Source of the DNA: Phyllobacterium sp. YR531
Lineage (GTDB): Bacteria > Pseudomonadota > Alphaproteobacteria > Rhizobiales > Rhizobiaceae
DNA: 64,000 nucleotides
Assembly: GCF_000282595.1 (NCBI RefSeq)
Contig: NZ_AKIZ01000015.1
Coordinates: forward strand, 62,001-126,000
Direction: 5' to 3'
Positions 1 to 12,518 of this stretch are shown piece by piece. A program made the position numbers and the translations under genes. Positions within the stretch are counted from its first letter, which is position 1; each line of letters starts with the position of its first letter. Below the pieces are notes generated by a model. It did not search any database, was not told the DNA's origin, and saw only the letters and a program-made list of their open reading frames with translations.

Positions 1-2602
<2,602 letters not shown>

Positions 2603-2759
2603 GTTCGTTCGCCTTTGACAGGGCATGCCGTTATGGGGAATTTTTCTCTGGGAGAAGAGTTCCCTTTATTTAGTGTGTTATGGATAATTTACGAGGCCGG
2701 AGCTTAATCCACCATCCTGAATCACCATAGCCATGTTGACATTGTTAGAGCAAGTGATA

Positions 2760-2774
2760 GAACAAATAAAGAAC
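2760..2774. promoter_or_regulatory. LexA (SOS) box, GAAC-N7-GAAC
   Basis: GAAC at 2760-2763 and GAAC at 2771-2774 are separated by exactly seven bases (AAATAAA). Direct repeats GTTC-N7-GTTC (or the complement) are the LexA recognition sequence in alphaproteobacteria. The site lies between uvrA and ssb, both classical SOS or SOS-linked genes, 158 bases from the uvrA start and 264 from the ssb start. It more probably serves uvrA. Confidence 0.75.
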
Positions 2775-2967
2775 AAAAATCGCTATAGGCGACTCTTGCT
2801 CCACATCCATGCTTTTCACTGCGGACAAGTCGGTGACGGGTAGACAGATGAATTGCAATTGGTGGTGTACGTGAAGAAAGTCTCCTGACAAATCTGGCAG
2901 TAGCGTTGCGCCCCGACTTGAAAGCCAGTGCAGCGACAAGGTGTATATTGTGGATATTGGCAATCAA

Positions 2968-2996
2968 TTGCCCGCCACGCTCAAGGCTTCTATATG
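2968..2996 (+). promoter_or_regulatory. candidate ssb promoter
   Basis: TTGCCC at 2968-2973 and TATATG at 2991-2996 are 17 bases apart, ending 41 bases before the ssb ATG. An alternative -10 is TATGAT at 2993-2998. The -35 is partly inside an inverted repeat (2959-2972). Assigned by pattern only. Confidence 0.4.
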
Positions 2997-3037
2997 ATAG
3001 CCAAAATTTAAAAATTGGAATTTGTGGAGTTTTTAAC

Positions 3038-3556
3038 ATGGCAGGCAGTGTCAACAAGGTCATTTTGGTTGGAAATCTTGGCGCTGACCCGGAAGTCCGG
3101 CGGCTTGGCTCAGGCGATCCCGTCGTCAATCTGCGTATTGCGACATCGGAAAGCTGGCGCGACAAGAATAGCGGTGAGCGCAAGGAAAAGACCGAATGGC
3201 ATCAGGTTGTCATTTTCAATGACAATCTTGCCAAAGTTGCCGAACAGTACCTGAAGAAGGGTATGAAGGTTTACCTCGAAGGCGCGCTTCAAACCCGTAA
3301 ATGGCAGGACCAGACCGGGAATGACCGTTATTCGACGGAAGTGGTACTGCAGAAATTCCGTGGCGAATTGCAGATGCTGGATTCCCGCGGTGAGGGTGCC
3401 GGGGCTGGCGGCGGAAGGTCGTTTGAAGGCAATTCGGGTCGCGGCCAGATGGATGATCGCGGCGGTTCTGATTTCGGCCGGTCCAATGCCGGTGGCTCAT
3501 CGAATTCCAGCGGCGGCAACTTTTCGCGAGATCTCGACGACGAAATTCCTTTCTGA
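3038..3556 (+). CDS. ssb: single-stranded DNA-binding protein
   Basis: SSB coats single-stranded DNA in replication, recombination and repair and recruits partners through its acidic tail. The 172-residue product starts [15 protein letters not shown], carries the OB fold in residues 1-115 ([12 protein letters not shown] ... [11 protein letters not shown] ... [11 protein letters not shown]), then a Gly/Ser/Asn-rich linker and the canonical partner-binding end DLDDEIPF. A longer in-frame start at 2906 exists, but the ATG at 3038 has the family's N-terminus and a GGAG-type ribosome site (TGGAG near 3027). It is divergent from uvrA. Confidence 0.97.
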   Translation: MAGSVNKVILVGNLGADPEVRRLGSGDPVVNLRIATSESWRDKNSGERKEKTEWHQVVIFNDNLAKVAEQYLKKGMKVYLEGALQTRKWQDQTGNDRYSTEVVLQKFRGELQMLDSRGEGAGAGGGRSFEGNSGRGQMDDRGGSDFGRSNAGGSSNSSGGNFSRDLDDEIPF

Positions 3557-3793
3557 GACTGGAAACAGGACTAACTCTGGCAATGGCTTATTGTCGATCA
3601 GCACTTGTTCGCTTGCGCTCAGGAATGCTGGCTTAAAGCAATTGGGGAGTGCCGCACGCTTTGTTGAGTTTGGCGCTCTCACTCGCATCGGCCTCTATAT
3701 GGGGCCATTCAACTAATGCGTCTGTCAATGCAGACTGCCCGCTACACCAGCAATCCTTCCCGCGTTTTGCCGTTCCTGAAATTGAGGCTGACA

Positions 3794-5545
3794 ATGCAAA
3801 GACGAGACTTCCTTCTCGCAAGCGCAGCTTTTTTGCCCTTTCCTGTAACGCTTGCCCAGGCTCAGGGTAATGTCCTGTCTGCAACTGCCGGAACTCCTGC
3901 GCCCAATGTGCCATGGGCGAAGTTGGCCGAGGTTCTTGGGGATCGCCTTGCGCCTGTTGAGTGGCCGCTTGCCAAATGCCTGGAGCAGCCGGATGGTGAA
4001 GCATGCAGAGCTTTTTTCGGCTCGGTCAGCAACCCTTATTTCCTTGGTGATAATCCTGCTCTGACACAAACATTCGGCTGGGTGGGTGCTTGGTCAGCCC
4101 AGCCAAGCGCTTATGTCGTGAAGGCCCAATCTGCACAAGACGTAGCGGCAGCAGTCAATTTTGCCCGCAGCAATGGGGTGCGCCTCGCCGTAAAGGGCGG
4201 AGGACACAGCTATCAGGGCTGTTCAAATTCAGCGCATTCGCTGCTGATCTGGACACGTGCCATGCAGGCGATCACAACCCACGATGCTTTCATCCCTGAG
4301 GGCAGCAAAGCAAAACCCGTAGAAGCTGTCACCATTGGTGCCGGGGCAATATGGGGCGATGTATACCGCGAAGTATGCGTTCGAGCTGGCAGATACGTCC
4401 AGGGCGGTGGTTGTTTGACAGTTGGTGTTGCGGGGCTTGTACAAAGCGGCGGATTCGGGAGTTTTTCCAAACGATATGGTCTGGCTGCATCAAGCCTGCT
4501 GCAGGCGGAAATTGTAACAGCCGATGGGTTGGTGCGTATTGTCAACGAGAATCAGGAGCCAGAACTCTTTTTCGCTCTCAAGGGTGGCGGTGGCGGCACT
4601 TTTGGCGTGATTACCAGCCTAACACTCAAGACGCATGTTTTACCCAAGACTTTCGGTGCTGTGTTCGCTGAAATTCGCGCAAACTCCGACGATGCCTATA
4701 GTGGCCTGATTGAGCGCGCTGTTTCGTTCTATAGCCAATCTTTGTTTAATCCCAATTGGGGTGAACAGCTTGCTTTCCGGCCGAACAATGCTCTTGCCAT
4801 TTCCATGGTTTTTCAGGACCTTGAGCAGGCAGAGGCGGAGCGCGTATGGGCTCCATTCTTCGGCTGGGTCAAAGAAAATTCAGATAAGTATCAACTGGCA
4901 TCCGACCCAGTCGTACTGGCCGTACCTGCAACTTCGTTCTTTGATGCGGAGTTTCTCAAGACGCTTCCCGGCGTCGTGGAGACTGACAGTCAACCGGGTG
5001 CCAGCAAGGAGCGTATTTTCTGGGCGAGCAATCGCGAAGAGGCAGGGCAGGTTATCCACGCGTACCAATCGACCTGGTTGTCAGAAGATTTGCTGGGTGC
5101 AGGTAGCAAGGCTGATCTGTCGCGCGCGCTGTTCGAAGCAAGCCGCCATTGGAGTGTCTCGCTCCATACAAACAAGGCACTGGCTGGTGCACCGGAAAAC
5201 GTTCGCGAAGCGGCAAGAAACACTGCAATGAACCCCGCTGTTGCCGACGCTTTCGCATTGCTGATTTGCGCTGCCGAAGGTCCACCGGCCTATCCCGGCG
5301 TTCATGGGCATGAGCCTGATCTCGAGCAGGCGAATAGGGATGCAGCGCGTGTCGATGCTGCGATGAATGCGCTTCGTTCCCGCATCGCCACCAATGGTTC
5401 TTATCTTGCAGAGAGCAATTATTTCCAGACTGACTGGCAAAAGGCCTTTTGGGGCGAAAATATCGAACGTCTTCAAAAGGCGAAAAGAAAATACGATCCT
5501 GAAAACATTTTTTCAGTTCATCATAATGTGGGTGAGGTTGATTGA
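3794..5545 (+). CDS. secreted FAD-binding oxidase of the BBE (berberine-bridge-like) family
   Basis: A 583-residue flavoprotein oxidase with a PCMH-type FAD domain and a C-terminal BBE segment (NYFQTDWQKAFWGENIERL, then YDPENIFSVHHNVG). The N-terminus MQRRDFLLAS with a hydrophobic stretch ending AQA looks like a twin-arginine signal, so export as a folded flavoprotein is likely. His138 in GGGHSYQG and Cys207 in GGGCLTVGVAG are the two positions that carry bicovalent FAD in this family. An upstream in-frame ATG at 3716 would bury the signal peptide, so 3794 is chosen. The substrate is not predictable; relatives oxidise sugars or alkaloids. Its stop abuts the convergent TetR gene. Confidence 0.85.
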   Translation: MQRRDFLLASAAFLPFPVTLAQAQGNVLSATAGTPAPNVPWAKLAEVLGDRLAPVEWPLAKCLEQPDGEACRAFFGSVSNPYFLGDNPALTQTFGWVGAWSAQPSAYVVKAQSAQDVAAAVNFARSNGVRLAVKGGGHSYQGCSNSAHSLLIWTRAMQAITTHDAFIPEGSKAKPVEAVTIGAGAIWGDVYREVCVRAGRYVQGGGCLTVGVAGLVQSGGFGSFSKRYGLAASSLLQAEIVTADGLVRIVNENQEPELFFALKGGGGGTFGVITSLTLKTHVLPKTFGAVFAEIRANSDDAYSGLIERAVSFYSQSLFNPNWGEQLAFRPNNALAISMVFQDLEQAEAERVWAPFFGWVKENSDKYQLASDPVVLAVPATSFFDAEFLKTLPGVVETDSQPGASKERIFWASNREEAGQVIHAYQSTWLSEDLLGAGSKADLSRALFEASRHWSVSLHTNKALAGAPENVREAARNTAMNPAVADAFALLICAAEGPPAYPGVHGHEPDLEQANRDAARVDAAMNALRSRIATNGSYLAESNYFQTDWQKAFWGENIERLQKAKRKYDPENIFSVHHNVGEVD

Positions 5546-6172
5546 TCAGGATTTACGCAAACTACGCTCAACCATGGAAATAATGATCTCATAGAGTTCA
5601 TTTTTCGCCTGCGCAGGCGTGATATCGCCATTCACCGCAGCGTTCGACAAGCCTTCGGCAGCGCCTAGCATTCCCCACAGTCCCGCTGAAGGGGTACCCT
5701 CTGGCCCAGAGAACGGGTTCAACAGTTTCCGGCACTTTTCTATGAAGACCGCTTCAAAGTCATGCTTGATCTTTTCAAGCTCGGGTGCGCCTTTCAGGGC
5801 AGCTATTATACCGGGTATTTCGCGTCCCTGTGTAAGAACGCAATCAACGTATGAAGACGAAATTACCTTGGCAACATCGATCAAACTGGAAGCTGCACGA
5901 TCAAGCGCGGCATCCATGATTGCGGTCTGGCGGGCATCAAACTCCATGAAAAGCGCCGCGAGAAGACCCGGTCGGGTGCCGAAGTGATCATAGACGACAG
6001 GCTTGGTGACACCTGATTGCTCCGCAAGCCGTCCGAGCGTCAAGGCTTCAGTACCCTCTTGGCTGATCAATTGCCAGGACACGTCAAGCAATTGTCGATG
6101 GCGCGCATCCCGCGTCAGACGTTGGCGTGGGGAGGATAGAGGAGATGGATTCTGAGATTTTACGCTTGACAT
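5546..6172 (-). CDS. TetR/AcrR family transcriptional regulator
   Basis: A 208-residue regulator. The N-terminal helix-turn-helix is clear (DVSWQLISQEGTEALTLGRLAEQSGVTKPVVYDHF in two parts, about residues 28-65) and is followed by a helical ligand-binding domain. The ATG at 6172 (MSSVKSQ) is preferred over an upstream start at 6229, because the longer version would put the palindrome at 6176-6208 inside the gene. It is divergent from the quinone reductase at 6254, with a composite palindrome between them, so it probably represses that gene and itself. The inducer is unknown. Confidence 0.85.
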   Translation of the reverse strand: MSSVKSQNPSPLSSPRQRLTRDARHRQLLDVSWQLISQEGTEALTLGRLAEQSGVTKPVVYDHFGTRPGLLAALFMEFDARQTAIMDAALDRAASSLIDVAKVISSSYVDCVLTQGREIPGIIAALKGAPELEKIKHDFEAVFIEKCRKLLNPFSGPEGTPSAGLWGMLGAAEGLSNAAVNGDITPAQAKNELYEIIISMVERSLRKS

Positions 6173-6175
6173 CGC

Positions 6176-6208
6176 TATATACCAAAAGTAACTTACGAAA
6201 AGTATATA
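6176..6208. promoter_or_regulatory. composite palindromic TetR-type operator
   Basis: Two nested inverted repeats share one centre at 6192: an outer pair TATATAC (6176-6182) and GTATATA (6202-6208), and an inner GTAA-C-TTAC (6188-6196). The site lies four bases upstream of the TetR-family start codon and 45 bases before the divergent reductase gene, the classical position for an autoregulated TetR operator. Binding is inferred, not shown. Confidence 0.65.
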
Positions 6209-6253
6209 AGCAAACAGCTGTTTCCGCAACCTCTATTCAATGGAGTATTCAAC

Positions 6254-6874
6254 ATGCATGCGCTCATTGTCACCTCACATCCGGAACCCAAATCGCTAAC
6301 CAATAGTGTGGCAGCAAACATCGGTGAAGGCTTTTCCAAGGCCGGGCCCGCTCACACGTATGAAATTGCGGATATCGCTGCAGAAGGTTTTGACCCACGT
6401 TTTAGCGAAGCAGATCTATTGGCGCATCGGACGAGAGTAGCTTCGCCGCAGGATGTAGCAGCCGAGCAGGCCCGAATAGACCGCGCCGATACTTTGGTGC
6501 TGGTATTTCCGGTTTACTGGTGGTCGATGCCGGGACTTCTTAAAGGATGGATTGACCGGGTGTTTTCGAATGGCTGGGCCTATGACGACAATTTTGACGG
6601 CAAGCTTTTGAAGAAGCTCGGTCATCTTCAGGTTCATCTTGTCGGTATCGGTGGCGCGGATGACAGGACCTATGAAAAGCATGGCTATGACAATGCCATG
6701 AGGACACAGATTGATCATGGCATATTCGATTTCTGCGGTGCCAGTGTTGCCACTTCAAGAGTGCTTCTGAATTCCGACTCTCAAGACCCGCAGATTCACC
6801 TGAGTGAAGGTTATGTCATCGGCAACAGCATTGCCGCAGCCCATCGCGAATTCAAAGAAACAAAAGCCGCCTGA
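6254..6874 (+). CDS. flavodoxin-fold NAD(P)H:quinone oxidoreductase (MdaB/KefF/NQO1-like)
   Basis: A 206-residue protein of the NAD(P)H dehydrogenase (quinone) flavodoxin-like family, which performs two-electron quinone reduction with FAD or FMN. The FMN-loop pattern at the N-terminus (LIVTSHPEPKSLT) and the hallmark VFPVYWWSMPGLLKGWIDRVF (split at about residues 85-105) are present, with a GIGGADDRTYEKHGY segment as in MdaB relatives. GGAG precedes the ATG. It is divergent from a TetR gene across a palindromic operator, so induction by an electrophile or quinone is the likely logic; that is inference. Confidence 0.85.
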   Translation: MHALIVTSHPEPKSLTNSVAANIGEGFSKAGPAHTYEIADIAAEGFDPRFSEADLLAHRTRVASPQDVAAEQARIDRADTLVLVFPVYWWSMPGLLKGWIDRVFSNGWAYDDNFDGKLLKKLGHLQVHLVGIGGADDRTYEKHGYDNAMRTQIDHGIFDFCGASVATSRVLLNSDSQDPQIHLSEGYVIGNSIAAAHREFKETKAA

Positions 6875-7006
6875 TGCCTAAGCAGCTTATGCGATGCGGA
6901 TGTGGTTTGATCGTCCGATAACGCATTGCTGACCGGACTTTAGTGCAATTGTAGCAACATCAGCGGTCTGTTAGACCTGTGGCGCAAGTGCATTGGAGCC
7001 CCGGTT

Positions 7007-8302
<1,296 letters not shown>

Positions 8303-8495
8303 TGGTGGGATATCCAGCGATGCGGATCAAAAATCGAATGGCGATGTGACCTTGAAGCGCGCATTCTTTGCATCCGTGCTGGAGGCGTCCAATCACAGCC
8401 TGCAATTGCCCATCACAGATAGTTTCGGCGGCGCCATTGCGGGCCGCCCGCTTGCGTTGCTTATCAGGATAGGCGGACAGGAAAGTGCTATTTGA

Positions 8496-9125
8496 TCAGG
8501 CGGTGACGAATGTCTTTATACCATCGGCAACGAACTGAACTGCAAGCGCGGCAAGGATGACGCCCAACAGGCGCGTGAGTATGGAGCGACCAGTTTCACC
8601 CAGAAAACGGTCCACTCTTTCAGCGACAAAAAAGACGAGATAGGCCGATGCTATACAAAGGAGGATCACGCCAATCAGGGCAAGCCGCGAGGCCGGTGTT
8701 GACATGGTTCCGGCCAGAAGAATTGTCGCTGATATGGCACCGGGGCCCGCAATAAGCGGAATGGCCAGCGGAAATGCAGCAATATTGCGGATATGATCCT
8801 TGGTTATCGCTACAGCAGCGCTCTTTTCTTTGCGGTCCTGACGCTTTTCGAAAATCATCTCAAAGGCGATCCAAAAGAGAAGCAGACCACCGGCGATGCG
8901 GAAGGCTCCAAGCGTTATGCCAAAGAGGGCCAATATCTGAGCGCCTGCAATCGCAAATACCGTCAAAACGATAAATGCGGTAAGGCTGGCACGCAGGGCG
9001 ACCTGGCCACGTTCCTTACGATTCATGCCCTGTGTAAGGGCAAGAAAAAGCGGCGCTAACCCCGGTGGATCGATTGTGACCATCAGCGTAACGAGCGCAT
9101 TCAGAATTGAGTCATATAACGCCAC
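8496..9125 (-). CDS. MarC family integral membrane protein
   Basis: A 209-residue protein with about six hydrophobic segments, typical of the MarC/NAAT family: TIDPPGLAPLFLALT near the N-terminus and the central FPLAIPLIAGPGAISATILL. It begins with GTG at 9125. Some archaeal relatives transport neutral amino acids; the bacterial MarC function is unproven. It is convergent with ndh across a 193-base gap in which I see nothing convincing. Confidence 0.85.
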   Translation of the reverse strand: MALYDSILNALVTLMVTIDPPGLAPLFLALTQGMNRKERGQVALRASLTAFIVLTVFAIAGAQILALFGITLGAFRIAGGLLLFWIAFEMIFEKRQDRKEKSAAVAITKDHIRNIAAFPLAIPLIAGPGAISATILLAGTMSTPASRLALIGVILLCIASAYLVFFVAERVDRFLGETGRSILTRLLGVILAALAVQFVADGIKTFVTA

Positions 9126-9311
9126 GATTTTGCTTTTCTTTTCTGCTAAACACCATGCAAGCCCATGGCTGTCCCCGCCTTAACTTACCGGATTTGCTAT
9201 CCAGCGTCGATAAAGATGAAATTCCTTATGCAAGTTTTTCACCGCATGAGAAACTCTATTTTATGTCATTGATATTAAAGGGTTTTCATCTGTGCATTAC
9301 TGGTACGTTGA

Positions 9312-9341
9312 TTGGCATTTGGTTTGGAAAGCCGCTATAAG
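9312..9341 (+). promoter_or_regulatory. candidate gyrA promoter
   Basis: TTGGCA at 9312-9317 and TATAAG at 9336-9341 are 18 bases apart, 35 bases before the gyrA GTG start. Pattern match only. Confidence 0.4.
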
Positions 9342-9376
9342 TTCAAGATTGATTCTATTCGAAAGATGAGTGCCTC

Positions 9377-12181
9377 GTGTCTGATTTAACTCCACCTCCT
9401 GGCCCAGAAGACGACAAGACCGGACCTGGCTCCGGCATTGAAGCCATTTCCATCATCGAGGAGATGCAGCGTTCCTATCTCGATTATGCGATGAGCGTGA
9501 TCGTCAGCCGCGCTCTGCCTGACGTGCGCGACGGCTTGAAGCCGGTTCATCGTCGTATCCTGCATGCGATGAATGAAATGGGTCTGGCCTGGAACCGTTC
9601 CTATCGTAAATCAGCGGGTGTCGTCGGTGAAGTGATGGGTAAATACCATCCGCACGGCGACGCTTCGATCTATGACGCGCTTGTCCGCATGGCGCAGGAT
9701 TGGTCATTGCGCGATCCGCTTGTGGACGGACAGGGCAATTTCGGCTCAATTGATGGTGATAGCCCCGCAGCCATGCGCTACACCGAATGCCGTCTGGAAA
9801 AAGTAACTGAATCGCTCCTTGCCGACATCGACAAGGAAACTGTCGACTTTCAGGACAATTACGATGGCCGTGAGCAGGAACCAACGGTTTTACCGGCGCG
9901 CTTCCCTAACCTGCTCGTCAATGGCTCCGGCGGCATTGCCGTCGGTATGGCGACGAATGTTCCGCCGCACAATCTGGTTGAAGTTATCAATGGCTGCGTT
10001 GCGCTGATTGATAATCCGGCCATCGAACTTCCGGAGATGATGGAATATATTCCCGGTCCGGATTTCCCGACCGGCGGTCTTATTCTCGGCCGATCGGGCA
10101 TTATGTCGGCCTATAGCACTGGCCGCGGCTCCATATTGATGCGGGGCAAGGTTGCTATCGAAAGCATGCGCGGCGATCGCGAGGCTATCATTATTACGGA
10201 AGTGCCTTTCCAGGTTAACAAGGCGACGATGATTGAAAAGATGGCCGATCTGGTTCGCGAAAAGCGGATCGAAGGCATCTCCGACATCCGTGACGAGTCT
10301 GATCGTGATGGTTATCGCGTCGTAGTCGAGTTGAAGCGTGATGCGGTTGCTGACGTGATCGTAAACCAGCTTTATCGCTTTACCCCGCTGCAATCATCGT
10401 TCGGCGCCAATATGGTGGCATTGAATGGCGGTAAGCCGGGTCTGCTGAATCTGCTCGATATTTTGCGGGCTTTCGTCAGCTTCCGCGAAGAAGTCGTCAG
10501 CCGCCGCACAAAATTCCTGCTGCGCAAGGCTCGGGATCGTGCGCATGTCTTGGTCGGTCTCGCTATTGCGGTTGCGAATATCGACGAGATTATCGCTCTG
10601 ATCCGCAAAGCGCCAGATCCAGCAACTGCACGCGATCAGTTGATGGAGCGCCGTTGGCCAGCCAACGACGTTGCACCGTTGATCACGCTGATTGCTGATC
10701 CACGCCACAAGTTGAATGATGACAGCACATATAATTTGTCGGAAGAACAGGCCCGCGCAATTCTCGACCTACGTCTGCAGCGTCTCACGGCTCTTGGCCG
10801 CGATGAAATTGCCGATGAGTTGAACAAGATCGGCGTGGAAATTGCTGACTATCTCGAAATTCTTGCCTCCCGCACCCGCATCATGAGTATCGTCAAGGAT
10901 GAGCTGATTGCCATTCGTGATGAATTTGGTACGCCGCGCCGCTCAGTCCTGACTGACGGTGGCGCAGATATGGACGATGAAGACCTCATTGCCCGGGAAG
11001 ACATGGTCGTTACCGTCAGCCATGCCGGTTATATCAAGCGCGTGCCGCTCGCGACCTATCGTGCGCAGCGCCGCGGCGGCAAAGGTCGTTCAGGCGTTTC
11101 GATGAAGGATGAAGATTTCGTCACGCGCCTTTTCGTCGCCAATACGCATACGCCGATGCTGTTCTTCTCATCGCGCGGCATTGTTTATAAGGAAAAGGTC
11201 TGGCGCTTACCTATCGGTACGCCGCAATCGCGCGGCAAGGCGTTGATCAATATGCTGCCGCTCGAACAGGGCGAGCGTATTACGACCATCATGCCGCTGC
11301 CTGAGGATGAAGCAAGCTGGGCAAATCTCGATGTGATGTTCGCCACAACGCGCGGCACCGTGCGCCGTAATAAATTGTCGGACTTCGTTCAGGTCAATCG
11401 CAACGGTAAAATTGCGATGAAGCTGGAAGAAGAAGGCGATGAAATTCTCAGCGTCGATACATGTGATGAGTTTGATGATGTCCTGCTGACGGCAGCCGGT
11501 GGTCAGTGCATTCGTTTCCCGGTAACGGATGTTCGTGTGTTCGTCGGTCGTAATTCGATTGGTGTTCGCGGCATAAGCCTCGCGCCTGGCGACAAGATCA
11601 TCTCAATGGCGATTTTGGGCCACGTCGAAGCAAGCCCGGCCGAACGTTCCACTTACCTGAAGCAGGCTGCAGCAGAACGCCGGGCGCAAGGGGCGGACGA
11701 TGTCGAAGAAATCGCATTGGTTGGCGAGGAAGCTGCCGAACTTACCAGTCTGTCGCCAGAGCGTTATGCAGAGCTTCGCGACCGTGAACAGACCGTGTTA
11801 ACTGTCAGCGAATTCGGATATGGCAAGCGCTCATCATCGTATGAATTCCGCGTTTCCGGTCGTGGGGGCAAGGGCATTCGCGCTACGGATACGTCAAAGA
11901 CTGATGAGATTGGCAAGCTTGTGGCGCTGTTCCCAATTGCGGCAGCAGATCAGATATTGCTTGTCTCTGATCGGGGCCAGCTTATCCGTGTTCCGGTAAA
12001 TGGCATTCGCATCGCAGGTCGTTCTACAAAGGGCGTCACCATCTTCAATACTGCGGACGGCGAAAAGGTCGTTTCTGTAGAGCGTATATCCGAGACGGAA
12101 TCCGAAGACATTGAAGACACGGTTCCGGGTGAAGAAGAAGTGGTAGCGCCGGAGTCAGGCGAGGGCACCAGCGAGGTATAA
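9377..12181 (+). CDS. gyrA: DNA gyrase subunit A
   Basis: GyrA is the breakage-reunion subunit of gyrase. The 934-residue protein starts with GTG. The catalytic tyrosine is Tyr135 in AAMRYTE (E. coli Tyr122). The gyrase-specific GyrA box QRRGGKG is present, so this is GyrA and not ParC. An acidic insertion (about residues 755-800, [17 protein letters not shown] onward) interrupts the C-terminal beta-propeller, as in alphaproteobacterial gyrases. The quinolone-determining loop reads [10 protein letters not shown]: the residue matching E. coli Ser83 is alanine (Ala96), and Asp100 matches Asp87. A hairpin terminator follows at 12223-12262. Confidence 0.98.
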   Translation: MSDLTPPPGPEDDKTGPGSGIEAISIIEEMQRSYLDYAMSVIVSRALPDVRDGLKPVHRRILHAMNEMGLAWNRSYRKSAGVVGEVMGKYHPHGDASIYDALVRMAQDWSLRDPLVDGQGNFGSIDGDSPAAMRYTECRLEKVTESLLADIDKETVDFQDNYDGREQEPTVLPARFPNLLVNGSGGIAVGMATNVPPHNLVEVINGCVALIDNPAIELPEMMEYIPGPDFPTGGLILGRSGIMSAYSTGRGSILMRGKVAIESMRGDREAIIITEVPFQVNKATMIEKMADLVREKRIEGISDIRDESDRDGYRVVVELKRDAVADVIVNQLYRFTPLQSSFGANMVALNGGKPGLLNLLDILRAFVSFREEVVSRRTKFLLRKARDRAHVLVGLAIAVANIDEIIALIRKAPDPATARDQLMERRWPANDVAPLITLIADPRHKLNDDSTYNLSEEQARAILDLRLQRLTALGRDEIADELNKIGVEIADYLEILASRTRIMSIVKDELIAIRDEFGTPRRSVLTDGGADMDDEDLIAREDMVVTVSHAGYIKRVPLATYRAQRRGGKGRSGVSMKDEDFVTRLFVANTHTPMLFFSSRGIVYKEKVWRLPIGTPQSRGKALINMLPLEQGERITTIMPLPEDEASWANLDVMFATTRGTVRRNKLSDFVQVNRNGKIAMKLEEEGDEILSVDTCDEFDDVLLTAAGGQCIRFPVTDVRVFVGRNSIGVRGISLAPGDKIISMAILGHVEASPAERSTYLKQAAAERRAQGADDVEEIALVGEEAAELTSLSPERYAELRDREQTVLTVSEFGYGKRSSSYEFRVSGRGGKGIRATDTSKTDEIGKLVALFPIAAADQILLVSDRGQLIRVPVNGIRIAGRSTKGVTIFNTADGEKVVSVERISETESEDIEDTVPGEEEVVAPESGEGTSEV

Positions 12182-12194
12182 CTCGCCGGTAGGC

Positions 12195-12332
12195 TTAGTT
12201 ATCGCGCACGTGATAAACACCGAAGCGGGATGTTCTTACGGGGGCTTCCCGCTTTTTGTTTTCTTCGACGATCATGATGATAGCTGAGACCATCATTGCA
12301 ACCATCATGGCAATACTCAGAAGAATAAACAT
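12195..12332 (-). CDS. small single-pass membrane protein (45 aa), unrecognised
   Basis: A short open frame opposite gyrA's terminator: 45 codons beginning MFILLSIAMMVAMMVSAIIM, then a charged tail with EENKKREAP and ending GVYHVRDN. The first 22 residues form one transmembrane helix, followed by positive charges. AAGGGA lies nine bases upstream of the ATG as a good ribosome site. I do not recognise a family. A LexA-type box lies 118 bases upstream (12450-12464). It is convergent with gyrA, 13 bases between stops, and its codons contain the gyrA terminator. The alternative is a chance frame; the hydrophobic start, ribosome site and intergenic position argue against that. Confidence 0.55.
   Translation of the reverse strand: MFILLSIAMMVAMMVSAIIMIVEENKKREAPVRTSRFGVYHVRDN
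12223..12262 (+). terminator. gyrA rho-independent terminator
   Basis: AAGCGGGA (12223-12230) pairs with TCCCGCTT (12247-12254), followed by a T-rich run TTTGTTTT. It starts 42 bases after the gyrA stop and lies inside the small opposite-strand frame at 12195-12332. Confidence 0.7.
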
Positions 12333-12449
12333 AAATCAGTCCCTTCGGTGTCATTGCTATTCATGGTTAATAACGTAGTAACCGTGAAATGGTTTCATCA
12401 GTGCAGTTCACGCATAGGTGAACACTTCTGAATGCTTGCTGAGGAACTT

Positions 12450-12464
12450 GTTCATCTACTGTTC
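12450..12464. promoter_or_regulatory. LexA-like box, GTTC-N7-GTTC
   Basis: GTTC at 12450-12453 and GTTC at 12461-12464 are separated by exactly seven bases (ATCTACT). It is 55 bases upstream of coaD and 118 bases upstream of the divergent small membrane-protein frame. The eight fixed bases would turn up about twice by chance in 64 kb counting both orientations, so position alone does not prove function. Confidence 0.4.
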
Positions 12465-12518
12465 ATGGGATTGGTTCTGGCCATTGAAACCCACAGGCAA
12501 AACCGCTAGTAAGCGCTC

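Larger units (their letters stand above)
2603..3037. other. uvrA-ssb divergent intergenic region
   Basis: This 435-base region separates two divergent repair genes. It holds the LexA-type box at 2760-2774, a TTGACA at 2736-2741 with a weak TAGAAC 16 bases later that overlaps the box, and a proximal ssb promoter candidate at 2968-2996. An inverted repeat GGCAAT-CA-ATTGCC at 2959-2972 overlaps the -35 of that promoter. The open frames here (for example minus 2722-3183) have no family features and I read them as chance. Confidence 0.6.

Noticed and set aside
2722-3183. Minus-strand open frame across the uvrA-ssb gap
   Set aside because: It overlaps the ssb start, has no recognisable motif and covers the promoter and LexA elements.
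3649-3870. 73-residue plus frame between ssb and the FAD oxidase
   Set aside because: It has a mildly hydrophobic start but no ribosome site of note, overlaps the oxidase start and resembles no family.
9107-9340. 77-residue plus frame upstream of gyrA
   Set aside because: It overlaps the marC start and the gyrA promoter, has no clear ribosome site and reads as non-coding.
9890-10393. Long antisense frame in gyrA (also 20705-21436 antisense to the RND gene)
   Set aside because: Long antisense frames arise from codon bias in strongly coding genes; the protein texts are rich in rare residues and lack motifs.
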